IMG/VR virus record: IMGVR_UViG_3300037293_000085
Coordinates: 1-22,140 of that record
Direction: 5' to 3' (one strand)
Length of the DNA: 22,140 nucleotides
Origin: a virus
The notes under the pieces: generated by a model
The model's database searches: none
What the model saw: only the letters and a program-made list of their open reading frames with translations
What the model was told of the DNA's origin: nothing
Shown here: positions 15,852 through 21,284 of the stretch, piece by piece
How the letters are laid out: every line of letters starts with the position of its first letter
How positions within the stretch are numbered: position 1 is the stretch's first letter
Program-made: the position numbers and the translations under genes

Positions 15852-15886
15852 GTAATATTAACTATTTTATTTAATAATTACAAGTA
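15852..15886 (-). promoter_or_regulatory. Promoter-like 35-bp repeat before packaging operon
   Basis: This 35-bp element is 33/35 identical to one at 17843-17877. Read on the minus strand it gives TTG, a 19-nt spacer, and TTAATATTAC, close to a Bacteroidota -33 TTG / -7 TAnnTTTG layout. It lies directly after an intrinsic terminator and 45 nt before the PLD-like start codon. That the same element precedes two operons supports a promoter; the -7 hexamer is imperfect. Confidence 0.55.
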
Positions 15887-15893
15887 AATAACC

Positions 15894-15924
15894 AAAAAAA
15901 AGCCCGAAAAGTTAATCCCGAGCT
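15894..15924 (-). terminator. Intrinsic terminator after the lipoprotein genes
   Basis: On the minus strand AGCTCGG pairs with TCGGGCT (7 bp with two G-U pairs, extendable by two weaker pairs), followed by eight U at 15901-15894. It lies 9 nt past the stop of the 85-aa lipoprotein gene and just before the promoter-like repeat of the packaging operon, so it ends the small-gene operon. Confidence 0.82.
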
Positions 15925-15933
15925 AATTAGGCG

Positions 15934-16191
15934 TTAATCAACTTTACTACTAATTCTCACTGTATTCCCCACATTTATGCCTGCCCTAATTGGATGATCG
16001 CTAATTCCAAAACAAGGCTGATTTTTATACCTTTGGTTCTCGCATTCCCAGAATACAGTATAGAACCCGTATTGCCTGTTAACCGCTATCACAGTACCTT
16101 CTTCGCTCATGATGCGCTGCCTGATTGCATTCCGCTTGTAAGTCTCACAACCTGACAAGAGAAGAAAAATGATGGCTATAACCGCTCTCAT
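15934..16191 (-). CDS. Small predicted lipoprotein
   Basis: This 85-residue protein begins MRAVIAIIFLLLSGCETY, a signal peptide with lipobox LLSGC (Cys15 becomes the lipidated residue). The mature ~70 residues look like a small beta barrel (EGTVIAVNRQYGFYTVFWEC, then GINVGNTVRISSK) with two further cysteines (in FWECEN and QPCFGI). The start is preceded by AGGAGG at 5 nt and its ATG overlaps the stop of the 40-aa gene upstream (ATGA). It is the last gene before a terminator. Exported phage lipoproteins can act in superinfection exclusion or lysis, but I see no direct sign of either. Confidence 0.72.
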   Translation of the reverse strand: MRAVIAIIFLLLSGCETYKRNAIRQRIMSEEGTVIAVNRQYGFYTVFWECENQRYKNQPCFGISDHPIRAGINVGNTVRISSKVD

Positions 16192-16310
16192 TTCCTCCTG
16201 TATTCATGCCTCATTTCGCATTTATGAGATGGACTTTTTAAACTGGAGCAACTGGAAAATATGGCTACCAGTATTAGAGTGATTATTCCTATTTTTATAA
16301 ATCTAGTCAT
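16188..16310 (-). CDS. 40-aa predicted lipoprotein
   Basis: A 40-residue frame starts MTRFIKIGIITLILVAIFSS followed by CSSLKSP and ends CEMRHEYRRK. The N-terminus has two positive residues, a hydrophobic core and a lipobox-like FSSC with Cys21 as the candidate lipidated residue (Phe at -3 is unusual). The remaining 20 residues are polar and basic. It overlaps the upstream gene by 8 nt and the downstream lipoprotein by ATGA, and its end carries the AGGAGG used by that gene. Two adjacent small lipoproteins with coupled translation recall nested spanin genes, but the inner-membrane spanin partner is not seen. Confidence 0.6.
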   Translation of the reverse strand: MTRFIKIGIITLILVAIFSSCSSLKSPSHKCEMRHEYRRK

Positions 16311-16719
16311 TTTCAAGTTCTCTTTTAATTAACTCTATTAGTTGTTCTTGCTTGGCTTGAATCTGTAAAATACCCAAGTTAACACAAAAATATACGCTTG
16401 TAAAGCCATTTTCATACACTTTACTTAGATTAAAATCTGTAATCTCAACCTCGTGATGAAGCTCAAAAGTAACCGAACAAGTCATTCCATCCTTAGCAGC
16501 TTGTTTGTTTAGTAGCTCAATAAGCTCCTCAGTTGATAGTTCTTTTTCTACTCGCTTCCATTCGTTAGAAATTGAATCTGATCCAGAGGCCCAAAAAGAA
16601 ACTGCCCTGACTCCCATTTTCGCACTATCAGGATATATATTTCCCATGATAGGAATGGAATTTGCGTACCCATTTGCCTGCTTTTGTGTGCCTACGTACT
16701 CATAATATTTAGTTTCCAT
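16303..16719 (-). CDS. Hypothetical protein with shared N-terminal module
   Basis: This 138-residue protein has an N-terminal ~57-residue module (KYYEYVGTQKQANGY, PIMGNIYPDS, VRAVSFWASGSD, EWKRVEK) that is also found as almost the whole of the 67-aa gene at 17197-17400. The C-terminal ~75 residues are different: a helix (LSTEELIELLNKQAAKDG), a beta strand set and a final helix with QAKQEQLIELIKRELEN. The start is preceded by GAGGAGCGAA and overlaps the upstream gene by 11 nt. No family recognised; likely cytoplasmic, since there is no signal or TM segment. Confidence 0.7.
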   Translation of the reverse strand: METKYYEYVGTQKQANGYANSIPIMGNIYPDSAKMGVRAVSFWASGSDSISNEWKRVEKELSTEELIELLNKQAAKDGMTCSVTFELHHEVEITDFNLSKVYENGFTSVYFCVNLGILQIQAKQEQLIELIKRELEND

Positions 16720-16906
16720 TTCGCTCCTCGATTAATTTGTTATTGTATAATAATTTAGCACTCTTAAAATATTTAACCTGACTCATAATCTTATCAAACA
16801 TCTTTCTAGCTTCATCTTCGGTTTCAGCAAAACCTTCTGCCTGATCTACTGTATGTAGTTTGACTAGAACTATCTGGTAATTTGTTCTTAGTATTGACCT
16901 TTTCAT
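16709..16906 (-). CDS. Small hypothetical protein
   Basis: This 65-residue protein reads MKRSILRTNYQIVLVKLHTV then AEGFAETEDEARKMFDKIM, a compact strand-helix pattern seen in small phage proteins of the 'xIVLVKxHxxxxAEGFAxTxxEAxxxF' kind. The start lies inside the 3' part of the upstream gene, giving an unusually long 83-nt overlap; the N-terminal sequence looks genuine, so I keep this start. It overlaps the downstream gene by 11 nt. Function unknown. Confidence 0.6.
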   Translation of the reverse strand: MKRSILRTNYQIVLVKLHTVDQAEGFAETEDEARKMFDKIMSQVKYFKSAKLLYNNKLIEERNGN

Positions 16907-17072
16907 CTTTGCTAAGATAGTTCATAAATTGCTGAACTCGCTTCTGTTTAATCAGTTGCTTTTTCTCGTACCTGCTTTCAAATATCTTCCAAAACGATAT
17001 TTTATATTCTATCGGAACTTTTGAGAACTCCACTCCTTTGTACGCTCCAAACTTTAGTTTTATCTGCTTCAT
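16824..17072 (-). CDS. Small hypothetical protein, DUF3820-like start
   Basis: An ATG at 17072 (a GTG lies one codon earlier) gives 82 residues. The first ~45, with KFGAYKGVEFSKVPIEYKIS then WKIFESRYEKKQLI, resemble the 'FGKYKGxxxxxVPxxYLxW' motif of DUF3820-like proteins. The final ~30 residues (LSKDEKVNTKNKLPDSSSQT...) are low-complexity and lie in the region where the next gene starts in another frame. Its ATG overlaps the TGA of the 40-aa gene upstream (TGATG). The N-terminal part is credible; the C-terminus may be a non-conserved tail or may reflect a frameshift. Confidence 0.55.
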   Translation of the reverse strand: MKQIKLKFGAYKGVEFSKVPIEYKISFWKIFESRYEKKQLIKQKRVQQFMNYLSKDEKVNTKNKLPDSSSQTTYSRSGRRFC

Positions 17073-17194
17073 CACAACGGAAGTTTATCACCATTCTCAT
17101 CTGTGTAGCTGCCCTTGTAATCAGGTCTTTTAGGATTGTCACCTTTGTCGTTCTTGAATAAGGCTCCTGATAATCTGTTATCGTAATCTGCCAT
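17072..17194 (-). CDS. 40-aa protein resembling the N-terminus of DUF736-like phage proteins
   Basis: A short frame reads MADYDNRLSGALFKNDKGDN then PKRPDYKGSYTDENGDKLPL and stops. The pattern GALFKNxK...PDYKG is the conserved start of small (~55-65 aa) phage and plasmid proteins related to DUF736; those normally continue with a W-containing strand segment that is missing here. It starts 2 nt after the upstream stop and ends in TGATG with the next gene, so it is properly packed in the operon. It may be a truncated but still translated form. Confidence 0.6.
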   Translation of the reverse strand: MADYDNRLSGALFKNDKGDNPKRPDYKGSYTDENGDKLPL

Positions 17195-17196
17195 TT

Positions 17197-17400
17197 TTAT
17201 TTATTGTTTGGTTTGTCCACTAATTTCCATTCTGAGCCAATTTGAAGATCAGTCATACCCGCCCAATAGGCTACTGTATAGCATCCTATTGGTTCATTTT
17301 CTGAGTATATCTGATTTCTTATTGGCATTCTAAGTAAATAGGAGTCAGCATCTTCTTGACTTCCAATAAACTGGTAGTACTTAATTTCATCGTTTTTCAT
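17197..17400 (-). CDS. Small hypothetical protein (single copy of shared module)
   Basis: This 67-residue protein consists almost only of the module also forming the N-terminus of the 138-aa protein at 16303-16719: KYYQFIGSQEDADSY, PIRNQIYSEN, YTVAYWAGMTD and EWKLVDK. Its ATG is preceded by AAAGCGAT, a pre-start motif shared with three other accessory genes. It overlaps the upstream gene by 4 nt. It lacks membrane or signal segments. Function not recognised; the two copies suggest an ancient duplication in this operon. Confidence 0.68.
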   Translation of the reverse strand: MKNDEIKYYQFIGSQEDADSYLLRMPIRNQIYSENEPIGCYTVAYWAGMTDLQIGSEWKLVDKPNNK

Positions 17401-17822
17401 ATCGCTTTGTTTAGGTGTGTTGATTTAATAATTAATTCAGTTCCAGCCACAGTGAAGTATAAGTTTTGAAGTTGGTGAACAAAATTAATCCCACGATTGT
17501 CTGTAATAAAATTTAGTTGATTTGATTGATTTATAGGGTCATAAATTGTGTAAACATCATTAAACCCTTTTCCTACAACATAAAACTCGATAGGAGTTTC
17601 TGCTTTATCTTCAAAAAGATAGCAAAATTTTTCCTTTGGTATCGCTTTAGATTTTTTAAACCCAAACTTAACGAGCCATTTCTCTGTCAAAGGAATGCCA
17701 GATATAATATCTTCTGGATATCCGTTAATATTAAATCTAGTTTTAAAATTGATTACCCTTGAAACAGTTACGCCATCTTGTAAATAAACTAAATTTCCAA
17801 TTCTTAAATCTTTTGCTTTCAT
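17397..17822 (-). CDS. Conserved Bacteroidota phage protein ('LRIGNLV/HQLQNLYF' type)
   Basis: This 141-residue protein has the two signatures of a hypothetical protein very common in Bacteroidota phages and genomes: an N-terminal MKAKDLRIGNLVYLQDG with SGIPLTEKWLVKFGF in the middle, and a C-terminal INFVHQLQNLYFTVAGTELI. The first part suggests a small SH3-like beta fold. No function is known to me. It is the first gene of the small-gene operon; its ATG is preceded by ATAGCGAT and, 21 nt upstream of the start codon, by a 35-bp promoter-like repeat. Confidence 0.8.
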   Translation of the reverse strand: MKAKDLRIGNLVYLQDGVTVSRVINFKTRFNINGYPEDIISGIPLTEKWLVKFGFKKSKAIPKEKFCYLFEDKAETPIEFYVVGKGFNDVYTIYDPINQSNQLNFITDNRGINFVHQLQNLYFTVAGTELIIKSTHLNKAI

Positions 17823-17842
17823 ATCGCTATTTTGTTTGGTTT

Positions 17843-17877
17843 GTAATATTAACTATATTATTTAATAATTGCAAGTA
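17843..17877 (-). promoter_or_regulatory. Promoter-like 35-bp repeat before small-gene operon
   Basis: This second copy of the element at 15852-15886 differs at 2 of 35 positions. On the minus strand it reads ACTTGCAATTATTAAATAAT then ATAGTTAATATTAC, giving TTG and a TAATATTA -7-like box about 20 nt apart. It lies in the 69-nt gap between the RusA-like stop and the first small-gene ATG. Confidence 0.55.
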
Positions 17878-17891
17878 TTATAGAAATAAAT

Positions 17892-18233
17892 TTATTGAAA
17901 CAGAACAAGATTATTGATTGAAACTGAGATAAATTCCTTTCCTTTTGAAACTATACATTTTCTAATATTAAGTTCAAAAATCTGATTGTCATTGAACCCG
18001 TATTTTTTTTGCATAATATCCAAAATCGGTTTTACAGGATTGTCAATGTCTGCAAGCGGGGAACTAAAACCAAAAAACAGTTCGATCCTTAACATTTCGG
18101 AAAATTTCCCTTTGCTTTTAGGTAAAATAATAATCATGTTTTTTTCAAAAGACTTATAAATATTTGTCTTGTAACGCTTTCCTTTCCAGCACTGATTTAC
18201 TGAGATTGGCTTTATATCTAGTTTAAACTGCAT
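17892..18233 (-). CDS. rusA: RusA-like Holliday junction resolvase
   Basis: This 113-residue protein matches RusA resolvases, homodimeric metal-dependent endonucleases that cut four-way junctions. The core motif ADIDNPVKPILDIMQKK gives Asp62, Asp64, Asn65 and Lys68, and YGFNDNQIFELNI gives Asp82, corresponding to the usual DxDN..K and downstream Asp. The N-terminal PISVNQCWKGKRYKT is the usual 'P.s.N..yr' start. It lies 8 nt after the DnaB-like helicase gene and closes the replication module; a role in resolving replication or recombination intermediates before packaging is expected. Confidence 0.88.
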   Translation of the reverse strand: MQFKLDIKPISVNQCWKGKRYKTNIYKSFEKNMIIILPKSKGKFSEMLRIELFFGFSSPLADIDNPVKPILDIMQKKYGFNDNQIFELNIRKCIVSKGKEFISVSINNLVLFQ

Positions 18234-18241
18234 GGTTGTTT

Positions 18242-19318
18242 TTAGAATGGATTTGGTTTATTGTCTCGATCATCCGGAAAACAACCAAAATCGCTCAGTC
18301 CGTTGCTCCTAAATTTTGTTTCTGAATAATGCTCTGGCACAATTAATTTTGAATTGCCTGAAAAGTAATCATAGCCATCCAATGAAACGTAGCGATTTTT
18401 TTGCCGATCAAAGTCAATCTCTATCTCATGGGGCATTCCTACTAGCTTCTGTTTCTTTATCTTGTCTGATTTTATAGTAACTAGTGTTGAAGTAGGATCA
18501 GTGCCTCTAAATGGCCTCCAAACGCTCAAACAATTATCAGCAGAATCTGCAAAGGTTCCTCCGCCTTTGATATTATACGAACTTGGAGGTGGATAATTGC
18601 CATCAGGATTTTTTCTAGGTGTAGTTTGATGCATTACAAGATGGTAGCTTACATTCTGCTTGCGTGTAAAATTAATTCGATCCATCATAAACCTTGACGC
18701 GTATAAATGCTCCTGCTCTCCAGGCATCATTTCATGCCTTATTTTAAGATATGGGTCTATTACAACAGCCTTAACGGATTCCTCAAATATCAAATATTCA
18801 AATATTTTCTCAATATTTTCAATGCTAAAATCGGGTCTGCCTTCTTTGTCCTCAGGATAAACAAAAAAGAAATTGCCTTTTATCAGTTCAAAGGCATCTA
18901 AATATTCGCACTCTGTCATATCAAATGATTTGTGATTCTTGTCAGTTGTTTTGCCAAGCATGGTATGGATAATATCGTCAAAAAATTCATCCGGTGGATA
19001 GTTTTCAGGACTGAAGAACGCAAATTTCCAATCCTCATTTATTGCTTTTAGCACACAAAGGAAAATTAGCGCCTGCGATTTACCCTCGTTGTTGTAGCCA
19101 GTCCAAAGGTTTAGCTCCCCTGGTCTCCAAGACCACAGTTTATTCCTATAACCATTACAGTCAATATTATCAATATCCCTCATGTAAGTCTTTGAGCCGG
19201 GAACCTTACCTTTTTTGAAAGTTTCGAGCATTGATTCTTTTTGGCCCGCAAATGTCTTGATAGAATTTTTGCAGTAATCCAAATCAAAATCTGATTTAAC
19301 TTTCTTTGAATAGCTCAT
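18242..19318 (-). CDS. DnaB-type RecA-fold replicative helicase/ATPase
   Basis: From ATG 19318 (a TTG one codon earlier is less likely) the protein has 358 residues. After an ~60-residue leader comes the P-loop ATPase domain: WRPGELNLWTGYNNEGKSQA with Walker A GYNNEGKS at 74-81, FAFFSPENYPPDEFFDDII, a Walker B AVVIDPYLKIRHEM, and a sensor-like YHLVMHQTTPR. KGGGTFADSADNCLSVWRP and the C-terminal IEIDFDRQKNRYV are typical of DnaB/Twinkle-like hexameric helicases. There is no N-terminal DnaB domain or primase domain, so primase must be elsewhere or supplied by the host. It overlaps the upstream helical gene by 23 nt. Confidence 0.85.
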   Translation of the reverse strand: MSYSKKVKSDFDLDYCKNSIKTFAGQKESMLETFKKGKVPGSKTYMRDIDNIDCNGYRNKLWSWRPGELNLWTGYNNEGKSQALIFLCVLKAINEDWKFAFFSPENYPPDEFFDDIIHTMLGKTTDKNHKSFDMTECEYLDAFELIKGNFFFVYPEDKEGRPDFSIENIEKIFEYLIFEESVKAVVIDPYLKIRHEMMPGEQEHLYASRFMMDRINFTRKQNVSYHLVMHQTTPRKNPDGNYPPPSSYNIKGGGTFADSADNCLSVWRPFRGTDPTSTLVTIKSDKIKKQKLVGMPHEIEIDFDRQKNRYVSLDGYDYFSGNSKLIVPEHYSETKFRSNGLSDFGCFPDDRDNKPNPF

Positions 19319-19607
19319 CAACTCTGGCTTTAAAAGTTTGATAATTACCTCCGATTTTCATCAGCTCAATAAGTTCCTGCTTTTCAAACTCTGCCAATTT
19401 TCCATTTAAATAGCTTTCTTCCTGCTTTAAAATGTTAAGCTCCCATTCCTGAAATGTCAAAAGGTCTGAATAATAGACTTGTAAAGCGTGCATCCTGTTA
19501 ATATTCTGCGTTAGCGTAGCCCAATTTTTACTTTGAACTGAGATCTGAATTAGCTTCCAAATGTCGCCTGAAGACTTGTTTACCTTTTTAATGTCTAGTT
19601 TTTTCAT
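19296..19607 (-). CDS. Small helical protein between replication protein and helicase
   Basis: ATG 19607 overlaps the upstream stop (ATGA) and gives 103 residues; a TTG two codons earlier is less likely. The protein is nearly all helical and charged (DIWKLIQISVQSKNWATL, YYSDLLTFQEWELNILKQEE, LAEFEKQELIELMKIGGNYQ) with no motif I recognise. Being encoded between the DUF6291-like protein and the DnaB-type helicase, and overlapping the latter by 23 nt, it may act with the helicase, for example as a loader-type accessory, but it has no P-loop and the sequence itself does not show this. Confidence 0.68.
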   Translation of the reverse strand: MKKLDIKKVNKSSGDIWKLIQISVQSKNWATLTQNINRMHALQVYYSDLLTFQEWELNILKQEESYLNGKLAEFEKQELIELMKIGGNYQTFKARVDELFKES

Positions 19608-20251
19608 CCCCAATTATTGTTTAATATTTTAGATACTTTGTTACGTTCTTTTTTAATTTGCTTTAGCGCTGCTGAATTATTATTTAGATGTAGGTTCAGG
19701 CTTCTTTTAAGGTGTTTTTCGTTTGCGAACTCTGTATCGGTGTTCATTACTAACCATTCATTGAGTCCGGTATTAAATTGGAAGTCTTCTAGGCTGTAGA
19801 GTTGAATTAACATCTGCCTAAATGTCTTTGCCCCTAATCTTGAAAAATCAATAATTTCAATATTATTAATAGTAATAATATCATTATCATTATCATTATC
19901 ATTATCATTATCACTATCCTTATCACTATCGGGTTTTTTGGGTTCGAGTGGGTTACCAATTAACCCAGTGGGTTTTTTGGGTTCTTTTGGGTTTTCCTTT
20001 GTTGGTCTACCGCCCTTACTACCGTTTTTACTATTCTTTTCACAAGTTTTTCTCCATGTTTCCAAGTCCCTTTTTAGACTTAATTTTATAGGAGTAAATG
20101 CAATCCTTAAAATCTGGTCTTCAATCACAGGACTTTTATCATTGACATATTCCAGAATTATCTTCAAAAGCTTTCCTGCCTGCTCATCAGATAGCTCTTC
20201 AATACTGTGAATCAAATCACAATAAAGCAAAAATGACATCTTTCCTTCCAT
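19604..20251 (-). CDS. DUF6291-like replication-module protein with D/N-rich linker
   Basis: ATG 20251 gives 215 residues; ATG 20239 (MSFLLYCDLIHS, closely preceded by GGAAAG) is also possible, and the frame upstream starts at a TTG inside a terminator stem, so it is rejected. Residues ~5-85 match the DUF6291-type domain (IEELSDEQAGKLLKIILEYV, then FTPIKLSLKRDLETWRKTCE and KNSKNGSKGGRP). A linker follows with repeated EPKKP units and (DN)n encoded by GATAAT repeats. The C-terminal ~75 residues are helical (SRLGAKTFRQMLIQLYSLED). Such proteins precede helicase genes in Bacteroidota phages; a DNA-replication initiation role is inferred. A terminator-like hairpin sits 14 nt before the start. Confidence 0.72.
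   Translation of the reverse strand: MEGKMSFLLYCDLIHSIEELSDEQAGKLLKIILEYVNDKSPVIEDQILRIAFTPIKLSLKRDLETWRKTCEKNSKNGSKGGRPTKENPKEPKKPTGLIGNPLEPKKPDSDKDSDNDNDNDNDNDIITINNIEIIDFSRLGAKTFRQMLIQLYSLEDFQFNTGLNEWLVMNTDTEFANEKHLKRSLNLHLNNNSAALKQIKKERNKVSKILNNNWG
19881..19930 (-). repeat. GATAAT hexanucleotide tandem repeat inside the gene
   Basis: On the plus strand five perfect ATTATC units (19883-19912) are followed by three one-base variants (ACTATC, CTTATC, ACTATC) to 19930. In the gene this reads GATAAT, encoding alternating Asp-Asn. Unit changes of one hexamer would keep the frame and alter linker length by two residues. Confidence 0.9.
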
Positions 20252-20264
20252 AATTTTTGTAAAT

Positions 20265-20300
20265 AAAAAAGCCCTCAAAGCGTCGTAGACTAAGAGGGCT
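20265..20300 (-). terminator. Terminator/attenuator-like hairpin in replication operon leader
   Basis: AGCCCTC (20300-20294) and GAGGGCT (20276-20270) form a perfect 7-bp stem followed by six U (20270-20265). The 17-nt loop contains CTACGAC (20288-20282), which is exactly complementary to GTCGTAG at 20340-20334 upstream, allowing an H-type pseudoknot or an alternative structure. The hairpin is only 14 nt from the start of the DUF6291-like gene, a leader position rather than a simple gene end. Confidence 0.7.
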
Positions 20301-20380
20301 AGGGGTTTTAAATCCTATGAACTAAATCTAAGGCTACGACCTCCTAAATTTACTTCTAATACACCTGTAATATAGTGATT

Positions 20381-20566
20381 TTATTTGGTTTTTAAATCCC
20401 AAACGTAATTCTTATCATCCTTAAATCCCTGGTTATTGAGCTTATATTTCATGTTAAGTACTGAAGTCTTACTCCTTCCCAATAGCTCAGAAAGCTCTTC
20501 AAGCGACATTAGGAAGTTATCTCTGACTATCTTGATTTCGGGTTCGGTCCATGTTTTGTTTTTCAT
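20381..20566 (-). CDS. Small SANT/Myb-like helix-turn-helix protein
   Basis: This 61-residue protein reads KNKTWTEPEIKIVRDNFLMS then LEELSELLGRSKTSVLNMKY, the pattern of SANT/Myb-like DNA-binding domains ('WT.eE...l..n...s..ELa..LgRs..sV..k...L') with Trp6 as the first core residue. It would bind DNA and could regulate the early region or assist transcription switching. It is separated from the DUF7768-like gene by 55 nt containing a junction motif (20591-20621). The start ATG has only a GAAGA ribosome-site-like stretch upstream. Confidence 0.7.
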   Translation of the reverse strand: MKNKTWTEPEIKIVRDNFLMSLEELSELLGRSKTSVLNMKYKLNNQGFKDDKNYVWDLKTK

Positions 20567-20590
20567 TCTTCAAATTTTGTGGTTAAATTC

Positions 20591-20621
20591 TCGGCCTTAT
20601 AGTAGCTGCCAAACGTTAGCA
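20591..20621. repeat. Junction motif abutting a stop codon (copy in HTH gene leader)
   Basis: The plus strand reads TAGTAGCTGCCAAACGTTAGCA ending at 20621, directly against the minus-strand TAA (20624-20622) of the DUF7768-like gene. The same arrangement (ACGTTAGC directly before a minus-strand TAA) occurs at 22042-22053. It resembles the R' end (GTTRRRY-like) of integron attC sites but lacks an obvious partner arm here. Confidence 0.4.
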
Positions 20622-20939
20622 TTAATAAAGGGTTCTGTACTCTAAATTAACATTGTGTTCTTTTGCGTATTTCTCTGCATACTTCATTCCTGTACTCATT
20701 CCGAAGTCAATATAAAACACCTGAAGGTCTGCCACTTCTTTCCACGCAAGCCCTGCGTTAATTCCCCACATTCTCTCCTCCTTTATTAATTCGTCTAATA
20801 CACCATCTTGGGTGTATAATAAATGGCTTGCTATTGGTGCTTCACCACGCTTTAAGCTATCTTTCAAACACTCTCTAGCGTATTTTACATTTCGTTCTAT
20901 TTCCCCAGCATAAGGGCTTTCTAATATCACTCTTTTCAT
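20622..20939 (-). CDS. DUF7768-like protein
   Basis: This 105-residue protein matches the DUF7768-type small Rossmann-like proteins: KRVILESPYAGEIERNVKYA, then RECLKDSLKRGEAPIASHLL, YTQDGVLDELIKEER and WGINAGLAWKEVADLQVFYI, and a FGMSTGMKYAEKYAKEHNV end. Such proteins are widespread in phages and are related in fold to nucleoside deoxyribosyltransferase/SLOG-like proteins, but their substrate is not established. A 96-bp leader, duplicated before the 58-aa gene, precedes it directly; the ATG lies 4 nt from the leader copy. Confidence 0.85.
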   Translation of the reverse strand: MKRVILESPYAGEIERNVKYARECLKDSLKRGEAPIASHLLYTQDGVLDELIKEERMWGINAGLAWKEVADLQVFYIDFGMSTGMKYAEKYAKEHNVNLEYRTLY

Positions 20940-20942
20940 AAT

Positions 20943-21038
20943 GTTTTGTTTTTCATTTATTTTTTTTTAGCCATAGCGAAATATATATAATTACATTCCT
21001 TAATAGTGATTCAGTTCTTTCCATTTTGGAAATATGTG
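20943..21038. repeat. 96-bp leader repeat, copy A
   Basis: This block is 91/96 identical without gaps to 21285-21380 and ends 4 nt before the start of the DUF7768-like gene. Read on the minus strand it contains TTTCCAAAATGGAAA (perfect inverted repeat, operator-like), an AT tract with TATATATATTTCGC (-7-like) and a run of nine A shortly before the start codon. Likely a promoter/operator; the repeat itself is seen directly, the function is inferred. Confidence 0.85.
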
Positions 21039-21084
21039 CTTATCTACAAGCCGTTTAATATACCAAGCGTTACCGGACCATCTT

Positions 21085-21261
21085 TCAACTCCCACACCCA
21101 ATACAATCAAACTCAGATCCTTCAGGCTTGACCCCCTTCAGCTGCATTTGTAAATTATGGATCCGATCCTTTGCCTCCATGTCCGCAAACATTTCACCCA
21201 CCAGGGTAGCTTTCAAAGCTTCTATTTTTTCGAGCAATTCATTTTTTTGAGTCTCGTTCAT
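21085..21261 (-). CDS. 58-aa coiled-coil protein with CxxC tail
   Basis: A frame starting MNETQKNELLEKIEALKATL runs 58 residues and ends EFDCIGCGS. The first ~45 residues are a continuous amphipathic helix (EKIEALKATLVGEMFADMEA, then IHNLQMQLKGV), and the terminal CIGC motif could bind metal or form a disulfide. Small phage proteins ending in 'CxxCGS' are familiar in Bacteroidota phages but have no known role. It is driven from leader copy B (21285-21380), 23 nt upstream of the ATG. Its GC content looks higher than that of the surrounding DNA. Confidence 0.68.
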   Translation of the reverse strand: MNETQKNELLEKIEALKATLVGEMFADMEAKDRIHNLQMQLKGVKPEGSEFDCIGCGS

Positions 21262-21284
21262 TATAAGTTAGTTTATTTCTATTG

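Noticed and set aside
20252-20278. TTG start at 20278 for the DUF6291-like gene
   Set aside because: The TTG lies just next to the 3' arm of the terminator hairpin; ATG 20251 or 20239 fit the family start.
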